The notes: generated by a model not told the origin, from the sequence alone. Numbered from the stretch's first letter, positions 1-9,080 are shown. The stretch: 64,000 nucleotides of DNA from Planctomycetota bacterium (GCA_016794425.1 JAEUHR010000023.1:186001-250000); one strand, 5' to 3'. Program-made: numbers and translations.

Positions 1-1
1 G

Positions 2-415
2 CCGGAGTTCGACTTCACGCAGCTGTCCGCGCACGGCGACGCGGTGCTGCTGGTGTCGGCCCGCGGCCTGCTGCGCGTGCCGTTCGGCAGCGGCCCGTCG
101 CTGCGACCGATCGCCGCGCACGAGCCGCCGACCGACCGGACCTGGTACTGGACCGGCAAAGCCGGCGACTTCGACCACGACGGCACCGCCGATCTGGCCC
201 TGATCGACCGCCAGTTGCCGGGCGTGCAGATCCTCGCCGGCGGCCCGGACCGGCTCGACCGCGCGCTCGCGATTCCGGTGTTCGAAGCGCCGCCGAGCGA
301 CGAACCCGACAACGAACCGCGCGAACTGGCCACGGGCGACCTCGACGGCGACGGCCGCACCGACTTCGTGCTGCTCGCCCACGACCGCGTGCTGATCTAC
401 CTGCAACAGAAGTGA
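2..415 (+). CDS. FG-GAP/VCBS repeat protein, C-terminal fragment
   Basis: This is the C-terminal end of a larger protein; the reading frame is open to the left edge, so the start lies outside the window. Two segments match the calcium-binding loops of FG-GAP/VCBS beta-propeller blades: one reads GDFDHDGTADLALID and the next GDLDGDGRTDFVLL, both of the D-x-D-x-D-G-x-x-D type. Proteins built from such blades are usually exported and surface-bound. Its TGA stop overlaps the GTG start of the next gene by 4 nt, so the two are probably co-transcribed. The specific ligand or role cannot be read from the fragment. Confidence 0.75.
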   Translation, partial: PEFDFTQLSAHGDAVLLVSARGLLRVPFGSGPSLRPIAAHEPPTDRTWYWTGKAGDFDHDGTADLALIDRQLPGVQILAGGPDRLDRALAIPVFEAPPSDEPDNEPRELATGDLDGDGRTDFVLLAHDRVLIYLQQK

Positions 416-2145
416 CGACGATGCTCCGACTGCCCCTCGTTCTCTCGTGCTGCGCCGCCGTGGCGGCCCAGCAGACCTCGGCCGCCCCCGCCGCCAACCG
501 CTTCGTACCGGCCGACTCGTGCCTGGTCGTGCGCTGTGCCTCGCCCGCGAAGTGGCAGAAGCACTTCGCCAAGACCCAGCTCGCCAAGCTGATCCAGTCG
601 CCGTCGATGGCGCCGCTGCTCGCGGAATTCACGACCGGCTTCGAGGAAGCACTCGGCCGCGTGCGCACCGAGGGCAACTTCGACCCGGAGCTGCTCGACA
701 AGCTGTGGCAGGAGTACGAGGGCGACCTGGTGCTGTCGCTGCAACTCGACTGGGACGACGTGCCGGCCGCGGCGCAGGAAGGCCGGCAACCGCGCATGAG
801 CATCGTCGCCGCGCTGTCGCCCGGCGAAGGCCTCGACCTCGCGGCGCTGGCCGGCGAGCTGACCGAACAGATGGAGCGCAAGGCCACCGAACAGCGCCCG
901 ATGCGCGATGCGACCATCGGCGATCTGCAGGTCCGCATCACCGGCGACGAACGCATGACCGCGATGGCGCCGACGCTGATCGACGGCCACCTCGTCACGG
1001 TGTTCGCCACCTCGACCGATTTCGAACCGGTCGCCGCGCGCCTGCTGGCGAGCGAGGGCCGGCTCGAAGGGGACTCCACCGCGCACCCGATGCACGTGCA
1101 GGCCCGGCTCGGCGACGCGATGCGCGTCGTGATGCCGATGCTCGCCGAGCAGATGCAGGGGCAGGCGCCGTTCGACATCGCCGCGGTGATCGAGAGCCTG
1201 GGCCTGGCCTCGCTGCAGGACCTGTCGCTGCAGCTCGACGCCGACGGACCACACATGACGCTCGAGTTCGGCGCCGACCTGCGCGCCGACGCGGAGGGCC
1301 TGTGGGGCACGGTGATGTTCGCCCAGACCCCGCGCCTGTTGCGCTTCGTGCCGCCCTCGTGCGACTGGTTCTCGACCACGCCGTTCGACGTCGGCGCACT
1401 GTTCGCGACCGTCAAGCGGGTCTGGCACGGCCTCGGCGAGGACGTGCCGCTGTCGTTCGACCAGGCGATGCAGGCGTTCGGTGAGGCGACGAAGGTGCGC
1501 CTCGAGGAGGACCTGATCGCGCACCTCGGCACCGAGATGCTGATGGTCGACGACGTCGAAGCCACGACCGAGGCCGCGGCCGACGAAGAGGAAGAGTACT
1601 CGACGTTGTCGGGCTCGTGCATCGCGTGGGCCCTGCGCGACGGCAAGGCGTTCGGGCAGAGCATCGAGGCGCTGCTGCGCTCGCGCGGCCTGCACGCGGC
1701 ACGCAAGTCCGAGGACTACGCCGACACGAAGATCTACCGGCTGAAGCCCGGCGGCCTGGTCGAGGTCGAGTACGCGATCACCGACGACCTGCTGGTCCTG
1801 GTGCTCGGCAACAGCGAGATCGCGCGCCGCAACCTGCGCGCGGTGCTCGACGCCCGCGCCGCTGCCGCTGCCACAGCCGAACTGCCCGCGAAGGTGCAGG
1901 CGCACGTGGCCGCGCTGCCGACCGGCTGGAGCGGCCTGTCGGTGACGCCGGTCGGGCCGCTGATGCAGGGCATCGGCAACACCGTGCAGACCATGCTGAC
2001 GATGCAGGGCGTCGACGCCGAAGAACTCGAATGGGCCGGCCTGCTGCAGCAGATCGCCGGCGACATCCGGCGGCTCGGCATCGATCACATGGTCGGCGCG
2101 ACCTGGACGACCAAGCGGTCGCTGCGCTCGCGCATGCGCTGGTGA
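412..2145 (+). CDS. secreted hypothetical protein
   Basis: A 577-residue protein with an N-terminal export signal: a hydrophobic stretch LRLPLVLSCCAAVAA, then an AQQ-type cleavage region. Translation may start at the GTG (412), which overlaps the upstream stop, or at ATG 421, three codons later. The body is acidic, with a short glutamate-rich run near residue 385 and alternating hydrophobic segments. I do not recognise a named family. The layout recalls the exported, substrate-free DUF3352-type proteins of planctomycetes, but this is only a resemblance. The gene ends next to a long inverted repeat shared with the convergent gene. Confidence 0.8.
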   Translation: MTTMLRLPLVLSCCAAVAAQQTSAAPAANRFVPADSCLVVRCASPAKWQKHFAKTQLAKLIQSPSMAPLLAEFTTGFEEALGRVRTEGNFDPELLDKLWQEYEGDLVLSLQLDWDDVPAAAQEGRQPRMSIVAALSPGEGLDLAALAGELTEQMERKATEQRPMRDATIGDLQVRITGDERMTAMAPTLIDGHLVTVFATSTDFEPVAARLLASEGRLEGDSTAHPMHVQARLGDAMRVVMPMLAEQMQGQAPFDIAAVIESLGLASLQDLSLQLDADGPHMTLEFGADLRADAEGLWGTVMFAQTPRLLRFVPPSCDWFSTTPFDVGALFATVKRVWHGLGEDVPLSFDQAMQAFGEATKVRLEEDLIAHLGTEMLMVDDVEATTEAAADEEEEYSTLSGSCIAWALRDGKAFGQSIEALLRSRGLHAARKSEDYADTKIYRLKPGGLVEVEYAITDDLLVLVLGNSEIARRNLRAVLDARAAAAATAELPAKVQAHVAALPTGWSGLSVTPVGPLMQGIGNTVQTMLTMQGVDAEELEWAGLLQQIAGDIRRLGIDHMVGATWTTKRSLRSRMRW

Positions 2146-2147
2146 GA

Positions 2148-2218
2148 CGCGCGGGGCCGGACCGAGTCATGCTGCCACCCAAGTGAGCACTCGGGGTGGT
2201 CCGCCCGGCCCCCGCGCG
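2148..2218. terminator. inverted repeat between convergent genes
   Basis: A GC-rich arm at about 2148-2160 (CGCGCGGGGCCGG) pairs, with one bulge, with CCGGCCCCCGCGCG at about 2206-2218. Nested inside are shorter complementary pieces: CCGAGT 2162-2167 with ACTCGG 2189-2194, and CCACCC 2175-2180 with GGGTGG 2194-2199; these two inner stems would exclude each other in part. It sits between two convergent stop codons, so it could end transcription from both sides. No T-tract follows, so it is not a classical intrinsic terminator. Confidence 0.4.
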
Positions 2219-2236
2219 AGAGCCGCTGTTCAACCA

Positions 2237-3319
2237 TCACTGCAGGTCGTATGGGAAGCCGTCAGCGGCGACGAGGGATGCGTTCAACAGGTCGACCGTG
2301 ACGTTCATGTAGGCCTGACCGTTGGTGCGGCGTAGCTGGAGGACGACCGCCGTTGGGTTCAGCAACCAGTTCGTCGGCTCGACTACTCGTCCGCTCGCCA
2401 GCTGGTTGCTGCGACTACCACTCCAGTGCGTCCATGTCGTCGTCACCGCCGCCGCGTCGAAGGTGAAGTCGAAGCCTTTGACGAACGAGTCGGCCGGATC
2501 GGGAGCGACCACGAACGTCTGCCAACTGCAGGTGACCTTGTTGCCAGCGACGGTGCGGTTCGGCGATGACGCGAGGTACTCGCCTGCAGCCATCAGTGTG
2601 ACCTCGATGACGTTCGTCGGCGAAGTGGCCTGGGCCTGCACGGCATACACGATCACGCGCTGCGCGAGCGACGGACCGATGGTGACTTCGACGAGGTGAT
2701 TCCCCGGCGTGGTACCGATGTCGGCCAGGTTGAACGTGGCGCTGGACTGTGAGACAGCCTGGATCTCCGCAGGTGCCAACCGCTCGATGCCGTCGATCCG
2801 CACACTGACGACGTCGAACTGCGAGAGGTTGCTGATCGTGTACCCCGCAACGCTGACCGACAGGTTGACGAGCGAGTTGAAGCCGTTCTCGAACCGCAGC
2901 GGGCCGGATCGCGCGTTCGGCGGGACCGTCACCCGATAGGAGTCGTCGTCGATTCGAACGACCGCGAGGCCACGAATCGTCGGCTGACCGCTCGTGTCCG
3001 CGAAGTAGATGCGCGGTGACTGGGGGTTGTACAAGGGGAAGTGTAGCGCGTACGAGGCGGCTCGGTAACCAGTCAGAGGCGGCAGGGACACCTGCATCAC
3101 GGCGGTGTGGACCGTGATGATCTGCCCTACGAAGGCTTCCCTGGGCGCGATGTCGACGATTCGCGGCACCAACGCGCTCTGTGCCGCCGCCGAACCGGTG
3201 AGGCCGGCAAGGTTGCCCGCGATCACCAAGGGCAGCAGTCGGGTGACGCGACCGGCGCCACGGACCAGCCGAGAAACCGCGGTAGTGAACCCACGGAACG
3301 TACTGTTGTTTGCTTTCAT
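2237..3319 (-). CDS. secreted hypothetical protein, possible Ig-like (IPT/TIG-like) domain
   Basis: A 360-residue protein. The start was placed at the ATG beginning MKANNSTFRG because a signal peptide follows: arginines, then LLPLVIAGNLAGLTGSAAAQ with an AAAQ cleavage motif. The mature part opens with PRIVDIAPREAFVGQIITV, the phrasing seen at the start of IPT/TIG immunoglobulin-like domains ('meaning of the gap' turn followed by G-x-x-I/V-T-V). The rest is beta-rich and threonine/asparagine-rich. Its base composition is visibly less GC-rich and its codon use looser than that of neighbouring genes. No catalytic motif is seen. About 270 bases upstream carry no other gene. Confidence 0.75.
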   Translation of the reverse strand: MKANNSTFRGFTTAVSRLVRGAGRVTRLLPLVIAGNLAGLTGSAAAQSALVPRIVDIAPREAFVGQIITVHTAVMQVSLPPLTGYRAASYALHFPLYNPQSPRIYFADTSGQPTIRGLAVVRIDDDSYRVTVPPNARSGPLRFENGFNSLVNLSVSVAGYTISNLSQFDVVSVRIDGIERLAPAEIQAVSQSSATFNLADIGTTPGNHLVEVTIGPSLAQRVIVYAVQAQATSPTNVIEVTLMAAGEYLASSPNRTVAGNKVTCSWQTFVVAPDPADSFVKGFDFTFDAAAVTTTWTHWSGSRSNQLASGRVVEPTNWLLNPTAVVLQLRRTNGQAYMNVTVDLLNASLVAADGFPYDLQ

Positions 3320-3589
3320 GGTCAGGCTCTGGGTTTGGATGGAGCGCACACCCCGTCCGCGGAATGACGGTTCGGGGTGGTTCCTCTGGTAGAGGGGACC
3401 CGTCCGTTGGCCCGGAACGGAGCGCACCCGCAAGAGCCGGGAGTTGGCGCAACCCGACCGCCTCACGCACCTTCGGTGCAGCAAGCGGCACGGCGTAGGT
3501 GGCGCAGGCCGCCGGAGTCGGTCATCCCGTCGCGCGCCCAGCCCGGCCACCGGCAGTCCGTTCGCCTGCCGTCGTGGGCGCGCGGGGCG

Positions 3590-4450
3590 TCACCAGCGGT
3601 AGAAGCCCTGGCCGCTCTTCTTGCCGAGCTTGCCCTCGGCCACCATGCGCCGCATCAGCTCGGGCGCCCGGAAGCCCGGGTGGTCCAGTTCCTGCGCCAG
3701 GTAGTCCGCGATCGCGAGCCGCACGTCGAGGCCGACCAGGTCGGTCAGTTTCAGCGGCCCCATCGGGTGGCCGTAGCCGAGCACCATCGCCTTGTCGATG
3801 TCCTCGGCGCTGGCGACGCCGCTCTCGAGCATGCGGATCGCCTCGAGACCGAGGCAGACGCCGAGCCGCGAACTGGCGAAGCCGGGGCTGTCCTTGACCA
3901 GGATCGGCTCCTTGCCGAGCTGCCGGCCGTAGGCGGTCACCGCGTCGATGACCGGCGCCGACGTCGCGTCGGTGCGCACCAGCTCCAGCAGCGCCATCAG
4001 CGGCACCGGGTTGAAGAAGTGCATGCCGATGCAGCGCGCCGGCCCGGCGACGCCGGCGAACACCTTCGCCAGCGACAGCGACGAGGTGTTGCTGGCCAGC
4101 ACGCAGTCGGGCGCGACGACGGCGGCCAGCTCGCGGAAGATGCCGTTCTTCAGCGCCAGCTGTTCGGGCACGGCCTCGATCACCAGCTGCGCACCGCGCG
4201 CGGCGCCGGCGCGATCGGTCGTGGTGGTGATGCGCGACAGCACCGCGTCGCGCTGCTCGACCGTGGTCTTGCCCTTATCGACGCCCTTCTGCAGGAAGTC
4301 GCGGATGCGCGCCAGGCCGCGCTGCACGAACTCGTCGGTCACGTCCTGCAGCACGACGCTCGAACCGGCCTGCGCACACACCTGCGCGATGCCGGCCCCC
4401 ATCGTGCCTGCGCCGAGCACCGCCACCGTCGGGAACTTCGCTTCACTCAT
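3590..4450 (-). CDS. 3-hydroxyacyl-CoA (3-hydroxybutyryl-CoA) dehydrogenase
   Basis: Oxidises (S)-3-hydroxyacyl-CoA to 3-ketoacyl-CoA with NAD+ in the cytoplasm, a beta-oxidation or butyrate-type step. The 286-residue length is that of the single-domain-pair PaaH/Hbd enzymes. The Rossmann NAD motif GAGTMG lies at residues 13-18, SNTSSL follows at 120-125, and the catalytic His is H144 in IGMHFFNPVP. The C-terminal dimerisation domain ends in KSGQGFY. The start MSEAK was chosen because it is 4 nt after the enoyl-CoA hydratase stop and directly precedes the NAD fold. The pair therefore forms an operon catalysing consecutive steps. Confidence 0.93.
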   Translation of the reverse strand: MSEAKFPTVAVLGAGTMGAGIAQVCAQAGSSVVLQDVTDEFVQRGLARIRDFLQKGVDKGKTTVEQRDAVLSRITTTTDRAGAARGAQLVIEAVPEQLALKNGIFRELAAVVAPDCVLASNTSSLSLAKVFAGVAGPARCIGMHFFNPVPLMALLELVRTDATSAPVIDAVTAYGRQLGKEPILVKDSPGFASSRLGVCLGLEAIRMLESGVASAEDIDKAMVLGYGHPMGPLKLTDLVGLDVRLAIADYLAQELDHPGFRAPELMRRMVAEGKLGKKSGQGFYRW

Positions 4451-4454
4451 CGGA

Positions 4455-5219
4455 TCAGCCCTTCTTCTGCTTGTGGAGGAACGCGTCCATGCGCGCCTTC
4501 TTGTCGTCGCTGTCGAACAGCACCGCTTGCACCGAACTCTCGAACGTGCGCGCGGTTTCCTGGCCGGGCCGCGACAGCGCATTCAGCGACCGCTTGGCCG
4601 CTCGCACCGCGAGCCGGCCGTTCTGCGCGATCTCGGCGGCGAGCTGCAGCGCCCGCTCGACGACTTCGGCGTCCGGCACGACGGCATTGGCCAGGCCGAT
4701 GCGCAGCGCCTCCTGCGCATCGACGGTGCGGCCGGTGTAGACCAGCTCGCGCGCGCGGCCGAGGCCGATCAGCCGCGGCAGCCGGTAGGTGCCGCCGGCC
4801 GCCGGCATGATGCCGAGCTTGACCTCGGGCTGGCCGAGCTTCGCCGATTCGCCGACGACGCGCAGGTCGCAGGCGATCGCCAGCTCGCAGCCGCCGCCGA
4901 GCGCGAAGCCGCGGATCGCCGCGATCACCGGCGCCGGGAACTCCTCGATGCGCTCGAACAACCCGCTGTTGATCGCCTTCAGCGCGTCGCGCGACGTGCG
5001 TTCGCGCAGCTGCGCGATGTCGGCACCGGCCGCGAACGCCTTGTCGCCGGCGCCGGTCAGCACCAGCGCCGCGATCGATTCGTCGTGCCACAGCGCGTCG
5101 AGCACCGCGTGCAGGCCGTCGACCATCTCCTGGTCGATCGCGTTGCGCCGTTCGGGCGCGTTGAGGGTCACGAGCACGGCGTCGCCGCGGCGTTCGTGCA
5201 GGACTCGGGGTTGGCTCAT
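4455..5219 (-). CDS. enoyl-CoA hydratase
   Basis: Adds water across trans-2-enoyl-CoA to give 3-hydroxyacyl-CoA, the substrate of the dehydrogenase encoded 4 nt downstream. From MSQP the protein has 254 residues, typical of the crotonase family. The oxyanion-hole segments are AGADI (64-68) and RGFALGGGCELA (103-114); the two catalytic glutamates expected for hydratases are E112 in GGGCELA and E132 in GQPEVKLGIMP. An upstream in-frame ATG (5231) would add MRAP only. No thiolase or acyl-CoA dehydrogenase gene is nearby, so the whole pathway is not in the window. Confidence 0.93.
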   Translation of the reverse strand: MSQPRVLHERRGDAVLVTLNAPERRNAIDQEMVDGLHAVLDALWHDESIAALVLTGAGDKAFAAGADIAQLRERTSRDALKAINSGLFERIEEFPAPVIAAIRGFALGGGCELAIACDLRVVGESAKLGQPEVKLGIMPAAGGTYRLPRLIGLGRARELVYTGRTVDAQEALRIGLANAVVPDAEVVERALQLAAEIAQNGRLAVRAAKRSLNALSRPGQETARTFESSVQAVLFDSDDKKARMDAFLHKQKKG

Positions 5220-5289
5220 CGGGGCGCGCATCTTGCCGCGCCGACCGCGGCGAGGGAACCGTGCGATCGCCGCCGCCGCCGCCCGAGCG

Positions 5290-5736
5290 TCAGATCGGCT
5301 GGCCGCAGTGCTGGCAGAACTTCGAGTCCTCTTCGTTCAGCTTGCTGCATGCACGGCACTTCAGCATCACGACCTTGTCGCCGCCGCCGAGCTCCACGCC
5401 GGCCTCGTCGAGCGCGTCCTTGGCCATGCCACCGACCTGACGCGACCACGGTTCGAGGTCCTGCCGCGCTCGCTTGGGATCGAGCACGACGCCGGAGCCG
5501 GCGAGGCCACGCGCGCCGACGACACGCAGGAGGCTGCCGACGACCATCAGCGCCATGCCGAGAAACGCGCGGGTCATGCTCGAGTCCCGGCGTTCGCCGA
5601 AGCCCGCCGGATCGAGCACCACACTGGGCGAGCTGTTGGTGAAGAACACCGAGACGAACAGCAACAGGCCGCCGACGATCAGGGCGATGCCGAGGTAGTA
5701 GGCGACCTTCCTGCCTTCAGAGATCTCGTGCGACAT
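5290..5736 (-). CDS. small membrane protein with C-terminal zinc ribbon
   Basis: A 148-residue protein. Two hydrophobic helices lie near residues 11-32 (VAYYLGIALIVGGLLLFVSV) and 55-72 (AFLGMALMVVGSLLRVVG). They are followed by a cytosolic-looking linker and a C-terminal zinc-ribbon: CRAC, then CQHCG, four cysteines in two C-x2-C pairs with the NEEDSKFC spacing typical of such ribbons. The start MSHEISEG was chosen because the long upstream extension of this frame is shadow sequence over the next gene. Function is unknown; the zinc ribbon suggests protein or nucleic-acid contact near the membrane. Confidence 0.8.
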   Translation of the reverse strand: MSHEISEGRKVAYYLGIALIVGGLLLFVSVFFTNSSPSVVLDPAGFGERRDSSMTRAFLGMALMVVGSLLRVVGARGLAGSGVVLDPKRARQDLEPWSRQVGGMAKDALDEAGVELGGGDKVVMLKCRACSKLNEEDSKFCQHCGQPI

Positions 5737-5783
5737 GGGCCTCCGGGTGAGGCGGGAGTCTACGGGCGCGGCGCCGCAGTACG

Positions 5784-6152
5784 TCAACGCGGCCACCACC
5801 AGGCCAGCAGCGTCACGACGATGCCGCACAGGTAGAGCCAGCCGAACACCGTCTGGTTGTGCCGCGCCAGCCACTCCGGCAGGAAGATGTCGAAGTTCGG
5901 TGCGCGGTCGTCGGTGTAGCGCGCCGCGACGGCCGTCAGCGGGCAGCGGCGGCGGTTGGCCAGCAGCACCGCGACTTCGACCAACACGACCGCGATCAGC
6001 ACCGCGGCCAGACCGAGCGCGCCGGCCAGCGCCGCGATCGGGATCGCGACGATGCAGCCCGCGAACCCCGCCCAGACGACGGTGTGCAGCAGGCGCACCG
6101 CCCACAGCGCGGCGGCAGCCCGCGACGCCGGCGCTCCGGCACGTTCCGACAC
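5784..6152 (-). CDS. small polytopic membrane protein
   Basis: A 122-residue protein with about three membrane helices: LHTVVWAGFAGCIVAIPI, GALGLAAVLIAVVLVEVAVLL, and a C-terminal VFGWLYLCGIVVTLLAWWW. Between the second and third helix is a polar segment, RRRCPLTAVAARYTDD followed by PNFDIFLPEWLARHN, whose RCPLT and FDIFLP wording looks conserved-domain-like rather than random. I know no enzymatic function for it. It is encoded just downstream of, and divergent from, another small membrane protein gene, with 34 nt between their starts. Confidence 0.65.
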   Translation of the reverse strand: MSERAGAPASRAAAALWAVRLLHTVVWAGFAGCIVAIPIAALAGALGLAAVLIAVVLVEVAVLLANRRRCPLTAVAARYTDDRAPNFDIFLPEWLARHNQTVFGWLYLCGIVVTLLAWWWPR

Positions 6153-6186
6153 GCCCGCATGCTAGGCGCTGCGCTAGCCTGAACAC

Positions 6187-6660
6187 ATGGTGAGCCGGGA
6201 TCCGCCTGCCCCCGCCGACGACGCACCGCGTCGCAGTCGGCGTCGCGACGCACCGCCGGTACTCGGGCCGTGGCTCGAGTACCGGCCGTCGATGCCGATC
6301 GCGGACCCGCCGATGCGCGTCCTGATCGGCTGCATGGTGCTCGCCATCGCCGTCGCCGCCACGTTCGCTCGGAGCCTCGGCCGGCTCTCGTACTGGATGC
6401 TGCTGATCGGCGGCTTCGGCATCGGCATGGCCGTGTCTGGCATCCTGCAGCAGCGGCACGAACAGCGGATCCGCCGCGAACTGCGGCGAGCCGCGAAGGA
6501 ATGGCCGTCCCTGCTGCGCGATGCCTGCGCCACCAGGGGCGTCGGCGGCGCGATTCCACGCCTGCTGCAGCAGCGTGGCTACCGCGACTACTTCCTGCGC
6601 CGCTGGCTGGCGGCGCGCCTCGCGCGCACGCTCGCCGACGCGACGAGGTCGGAGCACTGA
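6187..6660 (+). CDS. small membrane protein, hypothetical
   Basis: A 157-residue protein: a basic, proline-rich N-terminus, two hydrophobic segments (about residues 43-60, VLIGCMVLAIAVAATFA, and 67-86, LSYWMLLIGGFGIGMAVSGI), then an amphipathic, arginine-rich tail with many R/L pairs. The tail is probably cytoplasmic and helical. No family is recognised. It is divergent from the preceding small membrane protein and convergent with alkB. Confidence 0.6.
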   Translation: MVSRDPPAPADDAPRRSRRRDAPPVLGPWLEYRPSMPIADPPMRVLIGCMVLAIAVAATFARSLGRLSYWMLLIGGFGIGMAVSGILQQRHEQRIRRELRRAAKEWPSLLRDACATRGVGGAIPRLLQQRGYRDYFLRRWLAARLARTLADATRSEH

Positions 6661-6687
6661 CCCCACGCGCCTCCCACGCCGCGGCCG

Positions 6688-7341
6688 TCAGCGCGCGACA
6701 CGGAACGTCAGATTGATGCGGCAGCGCCCGAACCGCGGGTGCAGGCCGTCGGCGACCGGCAGCACGCCGTGGAAGAACCGCCGCGACGGGCCGCCCCAGA
6801 CCACGACGTCGCCGCTGGCCAGCGGCACGCGCCGCGCCGCATCGCCGCGCTGCACGCCGCCGAAGCGGAACACCGCCGGCAGGCCGAGCGACACCGACAC
6901 GATCGGCTGCGCGAAGTCGCGTTCGTCGACGTCCTGGTGCAGCCCCATGCGGGCCCCCGGCGCGTAGCGGTTGACCAGGCACGCATCGGGCGCGAACGCA
7001 CCGTGGCCGGCGGCGGCAGCGGCGCGCGCCGCGAGGTCGGCGAACACCGGCGGCATCGGCGGCCACGGCGCGCCGGTCGTCGGATCGCACGGCGCGTAGC
7101 GGTAGCCGTGACGGTCGCTGACCCACCCGACCGCGCCGCAGCAGGTGGTCGTCACGCTCATCGGCCGGCCGCCCGGCGTCGCCATGGCGCGGAACGGCGC
7201 CATCGCCGCGACCGCGGCCACCGCGTGGTGCAGTTCGGCTTCGAGGCCCCGCGCGAAGCCGACCAGCCAGAACGCGCCGGGCGCGAGTCGGCGGCGCGCG
7301 GTGGCGTCGTACGGCAGGTCGTCGAACAGTCCTCGTTGCAT
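6688..7341 (-). CDS. alkB: AlkB-type alpha-ketoglutarate-dependent DNA repair dioxygenase
   Basis: Removes methyl lesions such as 1-methyladenine and 3-methylcytosine from DNA by oxidative demethylation using Fe(II), O2 and 2-oxoglutarate. The 217-residue length from MQRGLFDDLP matches E. coli AlkB (216). Iron ligands are H135 and D137 in GLHQDVDE and H191 in RFFHGV; the 2-oxoglutarate-binding arginines are R208 and R214 in RCRINLTFR. Each is offset by four from the E. coli positions. An N-terminal extension from an upstream GTG/ATG is possible but would cover unrelated sequence. It is monocistronic, with 220 nt to the divergent gene. Confidence 0.95.
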   Translation of the reverse strand: MQRGLFDDLPYDATARRRLAPGAFWLVGFARGLEAELHHAVAAVAAMAPFRAMATPGGRPMSVTTTCCGAVGWVSDRHGYRYAPCDPTTGAPWPPMPPVFADLAARAAAAAGHGAFAPDACLVNRYAPGARMGLHQDVDERDFAQPIVSVSLGLPAVFRFGGVQRGDAARRVPLASGDVVVWGGPSRRFFHGVLPVADGLHPRFGRCRINLTFRVAR

Positions 7342-7561
7342 GCGAACGCGGCAGTTACGCCGTAGCTTGCCGCTGCGCGCCGGCGACCGCGAGCATCGCT
7401 GATGGCTCGAGTGGGCACTCCACAAACCGCGTGGCAATCGAGGTTTGGGTGCTGCCGGCGCGTTGATCCACGCAAGTCATCAGTTCCGTCTGGGCCGACC
7501 AAGGCCGCACGAGTCGGCCCGCGTGCAGTGCCGGTGAGCCCACCGGATACGTTCGGGCGCC

Positions 7562-9073
7562 ATGAACCCGATCCACGCCTCCGCTGCGGGCGCGCTGCTC
7601 GCGGCGGCCTGCCTGGCCCAGAACCAGGCGATCACGATCTACAACCAGGACTTCGCGGTGGTGCGCGACCGCATCGCGCTGAAGCTGCAGCAGGGCATCA
7701 ACGACGTGCAGTTCGTCGGCGTGACGACGCACCTCGAACCCGACTCGGTCGTGTTGCGCGACCCGACCGGCAGGGTGCCACTCGCCGTGCTCGAACAGAA
7801 CTACCGCGCCGACACGATCTCGCAGGGCCTGTTGCTGCAGCACTTCGAGGGCAAGGAGATCGACTTCCTGATCTTCGACCGCGACGGACAGGAGCGCACC
7901 GTGCGCGGCCGCATCGTCCGCAGCGGTTACTCGCCGAACTTCGGCGCCGCGCAGCGCTACGGCAACCAGTTCTTCGCGCGCCAGGCAGCGCTCGGCGATC
8001 CCGCGGGCGGCGGTGGCTCGCCGATCATCGAGGTCGACGGGCGCCTGCGGTTCTCGCTGCCGGGCCAGCCGCTGTTTCCGGCGCTGACCGACGACGCGAT
8101 CCTGATGCCGACGCTGCACTGGCGACTGCACGCAGCCGCCGCGGCGGAGCTCGATGCCGAGGTCAGCTACGTGACCGGCGGCATGAGCTGGCAGGCCAGC
8201 TACAACCTGATCGCCCCCGAACACGGCGACACGCTGGATGTCGTCGGCTGGGTCACGCTCGACAACCAGTCCGGCAAGACGTTTGCCGACGCGACGGTGA
8301 AGCTGATGGCCGGCGACGTGAACAAGCTGCAGCCGGGCGAACCCACGACCGGCAGCGACGAGATGGCGCTCGGCGGGCTGCGGGCCGGCGGCGCCGCGAT
8401 CACCGAGAAGGCGTTCGACGAGTTCCATCTGTACTCGCTGCCGCTGCCGACGACGCTGCGCAACCGCGAGCAGAAGCAGGTCGAGTTCGTGCGCGCGCTC
8501 GGCGTCGCCACGAAGACGCTCTACGTCTACGACGGCGCCGCGGTCGCCCAGTACCGCGGCTGGAACCAGGAGACGATCCGCGACCAGCCGGACTACGGCA
8601 CCCAGTCGAACCCGAAGGTCTGGGTCATGCGCGAGTTCGCCAACACGGCGGCCAACGGACTCGGCCTGCCGCTGCCGAAGGGCCGCACGCGCTTCTACCG
8701 CCGCGACGACGCCGACGGCAGGCTCGAGTTCACCGGCGAGAACCGGATCGACCACACGCCGCGCGACGAGACGCTGCGCATCTACACCGGCGACGCGTTC
8801 GACGTGGTCGGCGAACGCAAGCGCACCGACTACAACCTGCGCAACGGCAACCATCAGCTCGAGGAAGCGTTCGAGATCCGCGTGCGCAACCGCAAGGACG
8901 CCCCGATCGACGTGCGCATCGCCGAACGGCTCTACCGCTGGCTCAACTGGCAGCTGGTGCAGCAGTCGCACGACTTCGTGCGCATCGACGACCGCAACGT
9001 CGAGTTCCGCGTCACGGTGCCGGCCGGCGGCGAGACGGTCGTCACCTACCGCGTGCGCTACGACTGGCAGTGA
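7562..9073 (+). CDS. secreted DUF4139 domain protein
   Basis: A 503-residue protein with a signal peptide (HASAAGALLAAACLAQNQ). The sequence begins its mature part with AITIYNQDFAVVRDRIAL, the 'NQ(x)AVVRD' opening found in DUF4139 proteins, and keeps the family's middle section (VSYVTGGMSWQASYNL) and its C-terminal beta sheet (EVTYRVR-type ending, here TVVTYRVRYDW). The family is described as exported and of unknown biochemical role, often annotated 'mucoidy inhibitor A'-like. The 220 nt upstream hold no gene; no promoter was identified with confidence. It stands alone between alkB and the ECF locus. Confidence 0.82.
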   Translation: MNPIHASAAGALLAAACLAQNQAITIYNQDFAVVRDRIALKLQQGINDVQFVGVTTHLEPDSVVLRDPTGRVPLAVLEQNYRADTISQGLLLQHFEGKEIDFLIFDRDGQERTVRGRIVRSGYSPNFGAAQRYGNQFFARQAALGDPAGGGGSPIIEVDGRLRFSLPGQPLFPALTDDAILMPTLHWRLHAAAAAELDAEVSYVTGGMSWQASYNLIAPEHGDTLDVVGWVTLDNQSGKTFADATVKLMAGDVNKLQPGEPTTGSDEMALGGLRAGGAAITEKAFDEFHLYSLPLPTTLRNREQKQVEFVRALGVATKTLYVYDGAAVAQYRGWNQETIRDQPDYGTQSNPKVWVMREFANTAANGLGLPLPKGRTRFYRRDDADGRLEFTGENRIDHTPRDETLRIYTGDAFDVVGERKRTDYNLRNGNHQLEEAFEIRVRNRKDAPIDVRIAERLYRWLNWQLVQQSHDFVRIDDRNVEFRVTVPAGGETVVTYRVRYDWQ

Positions 9074-9080
9074 CGCGCGG

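Noticed and set aside
15-2088. Long minus-strand ORFs over the first two genes (563 residues each)
   Set aside because: Translations are arginine/serine/alanine-rich with no domain; shadows of the plus-strand genes in high-GC DNA.
3320-3589. A small gene in the largest gene-free stretch
   Set aside because: Short frames here have no start with ribosome site, no compositional bias and no recognisable motif.
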